64,000 nucleotides of DNA from Nostoc edaphicum CCNP1411 (GCF_014023275.1 NZ_CP054698.1:2542001-2606000), one strand, 5' to 3'. Shown: positions 18,754 to 27,859, numbered from the stretch's first letter. A program made the numbers and translations. The notes: generated by a model not told the origin, from the letters alone.

Positions 18754-20109
18754 TTAATGGCGACTGTAGGAATCCTCAAATTGGGTTTTGAGTCTCTGAG
18801 CCATAACTGCCAAAATAATTAATGCTACAGCAGCAGACACTGCTGCTATTTTTATTCCAGAAGCATCTGTAAGTATTGCTATAGCCGCGAAAGCGATCGC
18901 AACTCCCACGCAGCTTTGTTGTAATCGTTTGGTTAGCTTATAAGCTTGGCTACAGGAATTACAGATAAGTGTGTGTTGGGAAAATCGGTCTAAGGGTTTT
19001 AAATGTTGACTATCTTCGCTACTATCAATATTTTTTGCAGTAGAATAACCTTGATAAAAAGGCAAAGACGAGCCGTATTTATCTAACCATTTGCGATATG
19101 CAACTACTAATACGTCTGATGTTTTGAGCGGTAAATACAGTTCTTGTAAATTTTTTCCTAACCGCTCAATTTGTCCCTTTTGTTCAACAACTATTGGCAT
19201 ATCACCTTCCAATACTTTGTTGCGGATCATTATATGATCTACCCAAGGAGGCATTAACTTCGTCTTAAAATCAAAAAAGTTACTATAATTTCTGACGAGA
19301 ACCCGACATCTATTTTTACTGAGGGGAATTGAATATAAAGCAGATCCCCAAAACTTGCTTTCATGTCCATTCCCAATTCTGTAAAGAACTAAACTGGGAG
19401 CAACAAAATCTAATAAATGCCAAGGCTGATTGGGTTTTTTTGTCTTTCGATACCTTCCACGAATTCCTTGATGGGAACTCTCAAGGACTTCCATCTCTAG
19501 TGGTTGAGCTTCAGTGCGATCGCTAAATATGCCCTCATGACTAATAGGAATATGCGCTGGGTCAATAACGTTTTCAATAAAATAGCTTTGGTCATAAGGT
19601 AAGTCTCGCATGTAATCTAAGTTAAAACATCCCGGTTTATCCAAATCTGGTACAGTTGGTATTAACTCATCAACAGCTGTTTCAACTTCTCCAGCCCAAA
19701 TCCAAATCATTCCTTGACGTTCTATAACTTTAAAGGATGAGACACAAGCACTAACAGGAATCTTCGCCTCTGTTGCTAACTGGGGAATATGCAAACATTG
19801 ACCATCTTGGCCAAATTGCCAACCATGATATAAGCACTCTATTCTACCGTCAATAATTTGTCCATCAGATAGTCTAGCTGCACGGTGTGGACAACAATCG
19901 GTTAAACAAGTAATCTCTCCATCTGTATTTTTAAATAAAACAAAAGGCTCATCATATAGTGAAAAGCTATAAGGGCGATTTATAGGCAAGTCTTGCAGAA
20001 AACATACAGGATACCAACATTTTCTCCAATTAAATTCTGACTGAGATTCAAGAGTCTCAAAAGCAGAATTTATTGGTGTTACCTGTATTTGTTTTGTTTC
20101 TAATGTCAT
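18754..20109 (-). CDS. Rieske oxygenase of the PaO/Tic55 family
   Basis: The 451-residue protein binds a Rieske [2Fe-2S] cluster through C73-P-H75 and C92-x2-H95. It carries a mononuclear iron site in ENVIDPAHIPISHEG (D183, H186, H191). The C-terminus has a CxxC pair (LICNSCSQ, near residue 381) and two hydrophobic segments, the layout of pheophorbide a oxygenase and Tic55 in plastids and their cyanobacterial relatives. It should be a membrane-attached, ferredoxin-driven monooxygenase acting on a chlorophyll-derived or other hydrophobic substrate; the substrate cannot be read from sequence. It is convergent with the NB-ARC gene. Confidence 0.88.
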   Translation of the reverse strand: MTLETKQIQVTPINSAFETLESQSEFNWRKCWYPVCFLQDLPINRPYSFSLYDEPFVLFKNTDGEITCLTDCCPHRAARLSDGQIIDGRIECLYHGWQFGQDGQCLHIPQLATEAKIPVSACVSSFKVIERQGMIWIWAGEVETAVDELIPTVPDLDKPGCFNLDYMRDLPYDQSYFIENVIDPAHIPISHEGIFSDRTEAQPLEMEVLESSHQGIRGRYRKTKKPNQPWHLLDFVAPSLVLYRIGNGHESKFWGSALYSIPLSKNRCRVLVRNYSNFFDFKTKLMPPWVDHIMIRNKVLEGDMPIVVEQKGQIERLGKNLQELYLPLKTSDVLVVAYRKWLDKYGSSLPFYQGYSTAKNIDSSEDSQHLKPLDRFSQHTLICNSCSQAYKLTKRLQQSCVGVAIAFAAIAILTDASGIKIAAVSAAVALIILAVMAQRLKTQFEDSYSRH

Positions 20110-20516
20110 AGTTTTCTCCAGAGTTCTATTAGTATATGTCCTCAGAAATAATTATCCCAATTTTGTAGCGGTGGCTTCATTTGTTAGTAATCTAAGTTTT
20201 CTCTACTAAACTTTTCTAAGATTAAAAGTACAAATTAACCATCACTATATTTAGTAGTGAGGTGTTTATACTTAACTTTCTGCAATTACAGCAGTTTTCT
20301 TTTACATGAAGTACAAAGTTATGAGTTTTGAGGCAGGAAGCAAAAACTCTTTGTGTCTTATTTTGAGTCCTGTCTTTTGTACTTGATTTACTTGAAAACT
20401 GCTGTAACTTACTGAAGAGTATCTCAAATACTTCTTCTACATTCAATTTTTTAGGAATATTTACAACCTACCTTCGGCGTCAAGAAAGGTGAATTTGCTT
20501 ACAAAAAATTAAATAA
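20110..20516. other. Spacer upstream of the Rieske gene
   Basis: This holds the Rieske oxygenase promoter region. I see no supported gene. A 74-codon minus-strand frame at 20222-20446 has an unconvincing Cys/Ser-rich product and no ribosome site. Confidence 0.5.
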
Positions 20517-20655
20517 GGTGAGTTCGACAAGTCTTATTTGACCTCTCCCCCCACCTCTCAGACACGGAGAGGGGAGCAAAAAGCTGAATTTTTCGTTGCT
20601 CCTCCCTTTCCGTTTCCCAGAGGCAGGCTGGGAGGGAGAGGTTCATCGAACTCAC
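20517..20655. repeat. MITE-like repeat with GTGAGTTCGA ends
   Basis: The inverted ends GTGAGTTCGA and TCGAACTCAC bracket about 140 bases. The centre holds facing C/G-rich tracts (CCTCTCCCCCCACCTCTC and GGGAGGGAGAGG), a common non-coding repeat style in Nostocales. Confidence 0.6.
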
Positions 20656-20661
20656 GTTAAG

Positions 20662-20762
20662 TTAAGACACAGCCCTTGTCCTGTCTGCTTCCCAGCCTAC
20701 AGGCTGGGAAGCAGACAGGACAAAACTTTGGGCTTATCTTAGTGTCACAGTCTATGTCTTAA
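20662..20762. repeat. Palindromic mini-element with a 23-bp perfect stem
   Basis: Ends TTAAGACA / TGTCTTAA enclose a perfect 23-bp inverted repeat at 20676-20723 (arms begin TTGTCCTGTCTGCTTCCC) with only a two-base centre. It sits 16 bases past the HEAT-protein stop codon and could act as its terminator or mRNA 3' stabiliser, or be a mobile hairpin. Confidence 0.65.
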
Positions 20763-20777
20763 TATGATTGGCTACAG

Positions 20778-21464
20778 CTATAGTAATTCTTTGCTCAACC
20801 ATTCCTCCCATTGTTGAGCAGCTTTGTCGCGTTCTGCCTGTGGCCCTATGGGATCATAACTTCCTAAACTCTGCCATAACTGATTCCAGTCTTGCCCTTG
20901 GGGTAGTTTACTCACCACAGCTTTAACAATCAAAAAAGCTCGTTCACGAGTCAAATCATTAGGTGCTTTTAGCAAAGGAACAACCAAAGGCAAAACTTCT
21001 TTCCCACCCCGCATTAAAGGATACATCGAAGCTGTGTAGGGATTGTGCAGGATGTCAGGGTAATCGTCAAGGGTGGCAACCAAAGCGGCCAATGAACGTT
21101 TATCCCCTAATTGGTGTAGGGCAGTGGCAGCACGGGCACGCACTTCTCCATTAGTGTCATGGGTGGCTTGGAACAAAGCATCGGCACTGGCGGGGTCGGC
21201 AATTTCGCTCAGTCCTTCAGCGGCAAGCCGACGGGTACGGGGGTTGGAATTAGTCAAGGCTTCCAACAAAACAGGGGTAGCTTGTTTGCCTAAACGGATC
21301 AATTCACCCAGAGCTAAACCGCTAGTGTCTTGATCTGTGGAGTAGAGCCGTGCTTTGATCTGCTCCATAGGCGTCGCGGTAGCGTCTTGATTATTCATAT
21401 ACAAATTTCCTCCAACTAACAGTATCAAAACTGTTATGAATATTCCTGCCGTTCTCCAAATCAC
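20778..21464 (-). CDS. Membrane-anchored HEAT-repeat protein
   Basis: The 228-residue protein opens with an uncleaved-looking membrane segment (TAGIFITVLILLVGGNLYM, residues 6-24), followed by HEAT/PBS-lyase-like repeats. These are helical pairs such as LLEALTNSNPRTRRLAAEGL, DALFQATHDTNGEVRARAA and ALVATLDDY. It would expose an alpha-solenoid for protein binding on one face of the membrane. Its start codon overlaps the stop of the OmpA-domain protein gene by four bases (21461-21464), so translation is coupled and the two products probably meet. No enzyme motif is present. The role in an injection-system block is inferred from this linkage. Confidence 0.75.
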   Translation of the reverse strand: MIWRTAGIFITVLILLVGGNLYMNNQDATATPMEQIKARLYSTDQDTSGLALGELIRLGKQATPVLLEALTNSNPRTRRLAAEGLSEIADPASADALFQATHDTNGEVRARAATALHQLGDKRSLAALVATLDDYPDILHNPYTASMYPLMRGGKEVLPLVVPLLKAPNDLTRERAFLIVKAVVSKLPQGQDWNQLWQSLGSYDPIGPQAERDKAAQQWEEWLSKELL

Positions 21465-23383
21465 GGTGTCGCTCCTCCTCCTGCTGGTGCTGGTGCTGCT
21501 GCTGGCACATGCCTAAAGTTCAAAACGACCCGGCGATTACCCCGACGATTCGCTTCTGTATCTTGGTTAGTAGTGGCATCAGGGGTAAAGTCTTCGGTTG
21601 CTCCAGAGCCGATAGTTACAGCACTAATCTGAGCTTCAGCTACACCCTTAGCACGCAGGGCTGCCCCGACTGCTTCGGCTCTGCGTAAAGACAGATCCAG
21701 GTTGTGCTGCGACGCACCACCGCGCCTGTCGGCGAAACCTTCAGGAGTAACATTTACATCAGGGAAGCGCCGCAGGTAATCCAAGAATGTATCGATTTTG
21801 CCTGTTTCGGTGGAACTGAGTTGGTCGCTGTCGAAATCAAAGTAAAAAATTACTGGTTCATGCACGTAGAAATCCCGATGCTTCTCCAGAGCCACATCAA
21901 AAGTTGCAGATTGCCCTTCCTGTGCTGACGCTTGATCATTCTCAACTTTACCGGCACGAATCTGGAAGCCCCAATGAAGCGCACCGTAAGTTGTCATGGT
22001 GTCTTCTCCCTTAGCCACCGTCTGAAAGTCGAAGTTGAACTCACCAGCCCCTCCAGGGGCGTCGGTTAGCTCTGCTGCTTTGATATCGCTGGGATCATCC
22101 GAGCGTTTGTAACCGATAGTAGCTCCGCTTGCACCACTGGATGAAGGCCGCGAAAGTCCAGGGGTTGCAGGATTGGGTTGGGCTGGATCGTTACCAAAGG
22201 GATACTGAGCAGGTAAAGCACTTCCGGCTGGGGCATTGGTTCCTGTACCACCGTGGGCAGGTGCATCATTGTGCAGTACATCAGTGAAATATCCGCCCTC
22301 AACTCCTGTGGTGGCATCAGCGGTGGTGCGTAGACTAGCACCACGAGCCGCAGGTAAAGATTGAGGTTCGACATTTGTGCCGGTAGCATTTGTCAAACGC
22401 ACAATCTGAATCAGTCCAATCTGGTTAGAGTAGGGAGCAGTGGTTTTGGGTTTGAAACGAATAGTAATAGGTAGACTTGCGCCATTTGGTGTGGCATTTA
22501 CTTCAAAAGTACCGTGAGTCAGGTCGTATGTAGGGTTAATTGCCCGTTGAATTAATTTTCTCTGGGCTGCACCTGTCTGCTGCACTACATGAGTCAGTTC
22601 ATGGGCGGTTAATGCATCATTCCCTGGTGACTTGCCTGCACCAAAAAAAATGTTTTGCTTGTGCGTAAACGCCTGGGCATTCAAATCCCGATTCATTTGC
22701 ACTGCTTCATTGCCTGTATGTACCCGCACTTGACTAAAATCAGTGCCAAAGCGGGGTTCCATAAAGGAACGTACTGTATGTGGTAGCGGACTTCCTCCAC
22801 TTTCACTGCTGTTTAGCCGAGTTTCAAAATTGTCTCCAGTCTGGAAGCTACCATTTGTAGCGAGTTGTAGCGATCGCTTTGTTTGCAATTCTTCTTCCTC
22901 TTCTGGCCTTGCTTCCCTTTGCACTAGGGGAGTTATGGCAGCTGCTAAAGGCTTGGTTTGTACTTCCTCTTGAGTCTGTGTATCCGGCAAATCTATGGGC
23001 TGAGGTTTAGCCATTCGCATGATTTGATCGGCGACTTTATCGGCTTCCTGCTCATAATAGTCGTCTGGCGCACCAACTGTAAGTTTTGCCTGGGGACGAT
23101 GCAAGGATATGCGACTAATGTCGTGATTAAGGGGCTGTTGTTTGATGGCTTGTGGTTCCAATAATTGCTCATCAACAGACTGCGCCTCTTGAAGGTCAAT
23201 TGATGCTTCAGTTAGTCTTTGGATTGAAGGATTATTTGTTTGTAAACCAAAGCCACGTGTTGGAGAAGCTAGTGTAGGAATAGTTGAGGAGGCAAGGGCG
23301 GGATTTGTAAAAGTTGATGTGGCTAATTTTTGGCGCCCAAGCGTGTGTAGACTCCCAGTGGCTTGTCGTCCGACATCGCTCAT
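21461..23383 (-). CDS. eCIS-associated protein: leader - DUF4157 - OmpA-like C-terminus
   Basis: This 640-residue protein has three modules. Residues 1-100 are a leader shared with the next two proteins (STFTNPALASS, PTRGFGLQ, LEPQAIKQQPL, HDISRISL). Residues about 105-280 are the DUF4157 (eCIS core) domain with the ADKVADQIMRM start and an intact zinc-protease-like HELTH motif near residue 260. Residues about 515-630 are an OmpA/MotB peptidoglycan-binding domain (FYFDFDSDQLSSTETGKID; FADRRGG; NRRGNRRVVL). No signal peptide is seen. DUF4157 proteins mark eCIS loci and are thought to be cargo or to help load it; the OmpA end would hold the cell wall. It overlaps the HEAT gene by four bases. 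Confidence 0.85.
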   Translation of the reverse strand: MSDVGRQATGSLHTLGRQKLATSTFTNPALASSTIPTLASPTRGFGLQTNNPSIQRLTEASIDLQEAQSVDEQLLEPQAIKQQPLNHDISRISLHRPQAKLTVGAPDDYYEQEADKVADQIMRMAKPQPIDLPDTQTQEEVQTKPLAAAITPLVQREARPEEEEELQTKRSLQLATNGSFQTGDNFETRLNSSESGGSPLPHTVRSFMEPRFGTDFSQVRVHTGNEAVQMNRDLNAQAFTHKQNIFFGAGKSPGNDALTAHELTHVVQQTGAAQRKLIQRAINPTYDLTHGTFEVNATPNGASLPITIRFKPKTTAPYSNQIGLIQIVRLTNATGTNVEPQSLPAARGASLRTTADATTGVEGGYFTDVLHNDAPAHGGTGTNAPAGSALPAQYPFGNDPAQPNPATPGLSRPSSSGASGATIGYKRSDDPSDIKAAELTDAPGGAGEFNFDFQTVAKGEDTMTTYGALHWGFQIRAGKVENDQASAQEGQSATFDVALEKHRDFYVHEPVIFYFDFDSDQLSSTETGKIDTFLDYLRRFPDVNVTPEGFADRRGGASQHNLDLSLRRAEAVGAALRAKGVAEAQISAVTIGSGATEDFTPDATTNQDTEANRRGNRRVVLNFRHVPAAAPAPAGGGATP

Positions 23384-23455
23384 ATCACCTTCCCTCCATC
23401 AATATTCTTAGTAACAGACATTATATAATTTGTCTAGTTGCAATCGCTATCGACT

Positions 23456-23646
23456 TATCCCTCTTCTGTCACTTTCCGGGAAAGTGATCGCTAGAAGCCT
23501 CATGAGGCAATCAATACAAGCTATACTATTAGAAAAAAATAGGACTTGTATTTGTTATTAGAAAATAATCGCGCAATCGCTTGTTATACAAAAGCTCTAG
23601 ATTTTAGAAAAGGCAAATGTTTTCGGAGAGTGACAGAAGAGGGATA
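23456..23646. mobile_element. MITE family B, copy 4 (inverted)
   Basis: It matches the 189-base element of the PIN gene, read from the other strand, with the same TATCCCTCTTCTGTCAC ends and flanking TA. It sits in the 333-base gap between two eCIS-type genes and may have separated them transcriptionally. Confidence 0.9.
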
Positions 23647-23716
23647 AGTGTAAAGGATCACACCTATCCCTGGAGTGTAGATTGCGATCAAGTTCCAGAA
23701 AATTTATCTGCGATCG

Positions 23717-25468
23717 CTAAAAGTAGGAATTATCATCTGGTTCGCCTCTCCATCTTGTACTAGCAAATGTAGGTTTTCCATCGGGTTGAATATACAGAGG
23801 AAAATCTCCTTGTGTCGTATTGCCATCCCAATTCCAGTCAGTAGAGTAAGTGTGTTCTCCATGTCCATAGTTGCCTGCATGGTCAATTGTCGGGCCGCTA
23901 CCTGTCAAATTGATGGATAGTGAATCACCATAGCCAATTGACATTGAAGAACCCCGGCGCATACTTCCACCTCGGAATTGTCTCACATCCATTTCTTGTC
24001 CCCGGCTCGGCGGATCTAAGTTCGGGATTTGAGCCGCATCACTACTTAATTGCAGAGTTTCCTTAATAAAAGTTCCTCTAAGATTACTAAACTCAACCGC
24101 TCCAACAGTACCGATTGAATCTGCGGTGTGATCTCCACTGTCTGACCAGATATACTCTATGCTGTTTAATGTTTTTTGGTTTGTATTGAGTAGTGTTTCA
24201 ACCTGCAACTGAACTTCTGCCTTCACAGCTTCTAAAATGGCTAAATCCAAAGTGCCACCAGATTGATTAGGTGAATCGGGAGCAGCTGGTGCTGGAGTTG
24301 TTGGGGTTGGGGCTGGAGTTGCTGGGGTTGGTGTTGGAGTTGCTGGAGTTGGGGCTGGCGTTGGGGCAGTTCCCTGAGCCGGTGGAGCTAAGGGTACATC
24401 AGGATGCTGTCGTTTCCAGTGACTCACGTAGGCATTAATCAGACGATACTGAGTAATCAACTGTAGCTTTTGTTTGTCTACAGGTGACATATATCCATTA
24501 TCTAGTTGAACGCTTTGGACACCGCTTTGTCCAGGAGCAAGTGCACCTCCTACTTGGGCTGCGGCTTGAAGACCTTGAATTGTTGCTGCTGTTACTGTTG
24601 CTGCTGCTGCTGCTGATTCAGTTGCAAGAGTACCACCCCAAGCAGTTATTGCACCAATCACTGGTAGAGCATTTTGCACAATTGGCTTTTGCTGGACTGC
24701 GTTGCTTACAGTTCCATCTATTTTCTTAGCTTGAATAGACTGCTTGCTGTCCACCTCAGAGCTAGCTGCCGCCTGATTACCTAGCATATCAGCTTCTGCC
24801 TCCAAAGCCTGGTCTTGCACAACTATGGAATTCCCTTCTCCAGCTAGTTGTGGTATATTGACCCGCCCTTGTCGCTGTTGCACTACATGGGTTAATTCAT
24901 GTCCAATTAAGGCTTGACCAGACTGGCTTTGCGGGTCGTATTTACCCTGAGCAAAATGTAAATTATTACCAGATGCGAAAGCTTGAGATCCTAACTTTTC
25001 GGCTTGACCGTCTGTATGAACTTTTACATCCGATAAATCTGTACTGAATGCCGTTTGCATCTTTGCCAGGACAGGCTCTGGAAGATTTTGTCCACCACTA
25101 GGAGACACAACATCGACTCCATAAGAGGCATTTTTTATACCGCTTCCCTGGATGACTGAATTTTCGGATCTATTCACTACGCCTTTGTTCAAAGCTTTTT
25201 GTGGACGCAATGACATGCGACTAATGTCATGACTCAGGGGCGATTGTTTGATAGCTTCTGGTTCTACTAGTTGCCCATCAACAGAATGCGCCTCTTGAAG
25301 GTCTGGTGATGCCTCTATTACTCTTTGTAGACCAAAGCCGCGTATCGGGTTCGCCAGTGTCGGAATACTTGGTGAGGCAAGGGATGGATTCAGAAAAGTG
25401 GATGTATTTGCTTTTTCACGCCCAAGGTTACCTGGATGCAAAGCGGCTTGTCTTTGGACATTGCTCAT
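23717..25468 (-). CDS. eCIS-associated protein: leader - DUF4157 - Pro-rich linker - unknown C-terminus
   Basis: I place the start at 25468 (MSNVQRQAALHPG), preceded by GGAGGAAAG, not at the upstream frame opening; this gives 583 residues. Residues 1-90 are the shared leader (STFLNPSLASP, PIRGFGLQ, EPEAIKQSPL, HDISRMSL). DUF4157 spans about 130-205 with an intact GHELTHVVQQ. An Ala-rich hydrophobic stretch (about 265-300) follows, then a Pro/Thr-rich linker (about 350-405), then a C-terminal region (about 410-583) that I do not recognise, rich in Ser, Gly and aromatic residues. By analogy with known eCIS loci, the variable end would be the active part delivered by the machine. No toxin motif is visible. 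Confidence 0.8.
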   Translation of the reverse strand: MSNVQRQAALHPGNLGREKANTSTFLNPSLASPSIPTLANPIRGFGLQRVIEASPDLQEAHSVDGQLVEPEAIKQSPLSHDISRMSLRPQKALNKGVVNRSENSVIQGSGIKNASYGVDVVSPSGGQNLPEPVLAKMQTAFSTDLSDVKVHTDGQAEKLGSQAFASGNNLHFAQGKYDPQSQSGQALIGHELTHVVQQRQGRVNIPQLAGEGNSIVVQDQALEAEADMLGNQAAASSEVDSKQSIQAKKIDGTVSNAVQQKPIVQNALPVIGAITAWGGTLATESAAAAATVTAATIQGLQAAAQVGGALAPGQSGVQSVQLDNGYMSPVDKQKLQLITQYRLINAYVSHWKRQHPDVPLAPPAQGTAPTPAPTPATPTPTPATPAPTPTTPAPAAPDSPNQSGGTLDLAILEAVKAEVQLQVETLLNTNQKTLNSIEYIWSDSGDHTADSIGTVGAVEFSNLRGTFIKETLQLSSDAAQIPNLDPPSRGQEMDVRQFRGGSMRRGSSMSIGYGDSLSINLTGSGPTIDHAGNYGHGEHTYSTDWNWDGNTTQGDFPLYIQPDGKPTFASTRWRGEPDDNSYF

Positions 25469-25590
25469 CTCAACTTTCCTCCATATACCGCTAAGACATA
25501 GGATACAATTTGTCTGCATCAAATCCTTATGGACTTTAGTATAAATTATCCTATTCCACACCTGAATTTAACTTCTCAAAAATCCTTGGT

Positions 25591-26751
25591 TCAACGCTGA
25601 CCAGGAACACCAGGTTCTGGTTGAGGTGGGCCACCGATCGCAGTGGGAGAAGACGCACCAAAACCTAAGCTGGGAGGTAACAATCGTCCGACATCTATAT
25701 GCATTCCTAACATCAGGTTGTCGCCACCTGTATTAATTTCCAAGCGCAACCAGTTCAATCCAGGTACGGGTAACGTCCGTCCATTGAGTTGATCGAGTGC
25801 AAACCGTCGAGCGGTTGGATCGGAAAGAACGCCTGCTAGCGCTCCAACTCCAATTAGGGCTGTAGTGCTAACAACACCAATCTGCCCTCCTGTGCTTAAG
25901 CGTCGCCAATCTTGTTGGATGCGATCGCTTGCTTGTGTTTGCAACGAAGTCAAAGCACCATCGATCGCAGGAACAGCCATAATCGCTTGTACCAAATCCC
26001 CTGTGGTTGCAGTTCGGGAAGTGTCTGGCCCCGCACCCGCAGGTACGGTTGGAGAAGCCGCAGGTACTGTTGGGGCGGCAAATGGGTTGGGTGTGCTAGG
26101 ACTACCAGCCCCCGGAGTAGGTAAGACTCCTAAATTTATCTGATTTAGGAAAGGTCGAATCGTTGCCGGATTCAACTGCTGTTGAACATGCTGCATGATC
26201 ATTGCTTGAAACTGGGGATCGAGTTGCAAATGCATATCCATACCCAGTTTATAACGTGAGGTAGGATCGGGAGGTTGCAGTAATGAAGGGGGAGTAAGTT
26301 GGTAGTTGGGAACCGGTGGTAAACTACTAGTTTCGTCTCGTTGGATTACCGAAGTATCTCCATCCTCACAAGCAAGACTTTGACGCTGCAAAATTTCTGG
26401 GATAATTTCTCCTCCCCGACTAGCTACCCAATTCGTTTCCGGCTGATAAGTATTTCCTAGTTGACGTTTTGCCTGTGGATGAAACAGCGATATTCGACTA
26501 ATGTCATGACTAAGGGGCTTTTCTGAAATAGCTTCTGGTTCCAATGATTGCTCACCAGCAGACTGCACTTCATGAAAGTCCTTTGATACCTCAGTTGCAG
26601 TTTGGATTGGGAAATTGTTTGTGATGCCAAAACCGCGTGTTGGATTTGCCAGCGTTGGAGATGTTGGTGAGAGAAGCGATGGATTTGAAAAAGTGGATGT
26701 ACCTGCTTTCTTGGGCCCAAGTAGGCGTAGCCCGTCGTAGACATCGCTCAT
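25591..26751 (-). CDS. eCIS-associated protein: shared leader with a different C-terminus, no DUF4157 motif
   Basis: This 386-residue protein repeats the leader of its two neighbours (STFSNPSLLSP, PTRGFGIT, LEPEAISEKPLSHDISRISL) in its first 95 residues, then diverges. There is no HExxH. The middle is Pro/Ala-rich (PSTPNPFAAPTVPAASP). A hydrophobic glycine-rich stretch near residues 285-310 (GVVSTTALIGVGALAGVL) could insert in a membrane. The end has a short structured region (GLNWLRLEINTGGDNLMLGM). A GAGGATG element precedes the ATG. It is the first of the three on this strand. The function is unknown; the leader points to the same injection-system context. Confidence 0.75.
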   Translation of the reverse strand: MSDVYDGLRLLGPKKAGTSTFSNPSLLSPTSPTLANPTRGFGITNNFPIQTATEVSKDFHEVQSAGEQSLEPEAISEKPLSHDISRISLFHPQAKRQLGNTYQPETNWVASRGGEIIPEILQRQSLACEDGDTSVIQRDETSSLPPVPNYQLTPPSLLQPPDPTSRYKLGMDMHLQLDPQFQAMIMQHVQQQLNPATIRPFLNQINLGVLPTPGAGSPSTPNPFAAPTVPAASPTVPAGAGPDTSRTATTGDLVQAIMAVPAIDGALTSLQTQASDRIQQDWRRLSTGGQIGVVSTTALIGVGALAGVLSDPTARRFALDQLNGRTLPVPGLNWLRLEINTGGDNLMLGMHIDVGRLLPPSLGFGASSPTAIGGPPQPEPGVPGQR

Positions 26752-26897
26752 CTCACATCCTCAAGCACATTTTTGGATTAAATTATACAGTTTGTTGAGT
26801 TGCGATCGCTATCTACTTAAGTAGAAATTATTCTATGCCAGCAGTGGCTCTGTGCGAGCAAGACTTATAATCATAGAAAGCGGTGAATGAATTGGGT

Positions 26898-27062
26898 TAT
26901 AGCCATTTTCAATCCGTTGAGGTACAAATATGCAAATAGACCTAACCCCCTAACCCCCTGCCCGCTTCGGGAAGGGGGAACAATTCAAAGCCTCTCTCCT
27001 AAAAGGAGAGAGGTTTGGAGAGAGGTCAAAATTGTACTTTACGCTTGTCGATAACCGCTATA
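26898..27062. repeat. 165-bp TA-ended repeat, possibly related to family A
   Basis: It starts TATAGCCATTTTC with GAGGTAC nearby and ends AACCGCTATA, like the ends of the 95-bp element at 15231. The interior holds a C-rich/G-rich inverted tract (CTCTCTCCTAAAAGGAGAGAG). It lies between the third eCIS-type gene and the Uma2 gene. Confidence 0.55.
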
Positions 27063-27095
27063 AGTTAGATTTATCTTGTCAAAATAGAAATTATT

Positions 27096-27806
27096 ATGTC
27101 TTCTGCTCAAGATTTAGGAATAATTTTAGAAGACACACCAGAAGATGTTATATTTCCTCCTGGTGATTTATACAGTGATGAACCACCTTTGGAAACAGAA
27201 CTTCACTTGCGGCAAATACTGCTGTTGATTCAGTGTTTGGAATGGTTGTGGCAGGAGCGTCAAGATTTTTACGCTTGCGGTAACATGACGATTTATTACA
27301 GTCCGCGTCAACGCAAGTCTGAGCAATTTAGAGGCCCCGACTTCTTTGTAGTTTTAAATACCCAACGCAAAATACGCAAAAGCTGGGTAGTTTGGGAAGA
27401 AGATGGCAAATACCCAAATGTGATTGTAGAGATTCTTTCTGACAAAACAGCTGCTACTGATAGAGGGTTGAAAAAGGAAATCTATCAAGATATTTGGCGG
27501 ACTCCTGATTATTTTTGGTTTGACCCGGTAAGTTTAGAATTTAAAGGATTTCATTTATTAGATGGTCGTTATCAAGAACTGCAAACAAATGAAGCAGGTT
27601 GGTTATGGAGTCAGCAATTGCAGTTATATTTGGGAATTTATGAATCGAAGTTGCGCTTTTTCACTCCCGATGGACAACTGACGCCCACGCCAGAAGAAGT
27701 AGCACACCAAGAACAGCAACAGCGCCAACAAGCCGAACAGCAACTTGCCCAAGTGGAGTCCATGCTTGCTCGCTATCGGGAAAGATTTGGTGAATTACCA
27801 GAGTAA
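27096..27806 (+). CDS. Uma2 / DUF820 family restriction-endonuclease-like protein
   Basis: The 236-residue protein matches the large cyanobacterial Uma2 family, which has a PD-(D/E)xK nuclease fold. Typical segments are LHLRQILLLIQCLEWLW, the catalytic-type FRGPDFFVVL, YPNVIVEILSDKT, KKEIYQDIW and the YFWFDPVSLEFKGF strand. The C-terminus is a Gln/Glu-rich coiled coil (QEQQQRQQAEQQLAQ). These proteins are abundant in Nostoc, and their biological role is not settled. It is the only plus-strand gene in the eCIS block and is preceded by a mini-element, so it is probably an unrelated insertion. Confidence 0.88.
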   Translation: MSSAQDLGIILEDTPEDVIFPPGDLYSDEPPLETELHLRQILLLIQCLEWLWQERQDFYACGNMTIYYSPRQRKSEQFRGPDFFVVLNTQRKIRKSWVVWEEDGKYPNVIVEILSDKTAATDRGLKKEIYQDIWRTPDYFWFDPVSLEFKGFHLLDGRYQELQTNEAGWLWSQQLQLYLGIYESKLRFFTPDGQLTPTPEEVAHQEQQQRQQAEQQLAQVESMLARYRERFGELPE

Positions 27807-27859
27807 TTTTGCTTACTATGGTAGTTTGCGTAGGTACAGTCTGTCCTAGACATATCACA

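Noticed and set aside
20222..20446. 74-codon minus-strand frame in the spacer before the Rieske gene
   Set aside because: Low-complexity Ser/Cys/Phe composition, no ribosome site, lies in a promoter region.
22066..22389. 107-codon minus-strand frame inside the OmpA-domain gene
   Set aside because: It is an out-of-frame shadow of a real gene on the same strand, with no start signal.
24484..24729. Plus-strand frame with a poly-Leu core
   Set aside because: It is the complement of the Ala-rich stretch of the eCIS-type protein at 23717-25468, not a membrane protein.
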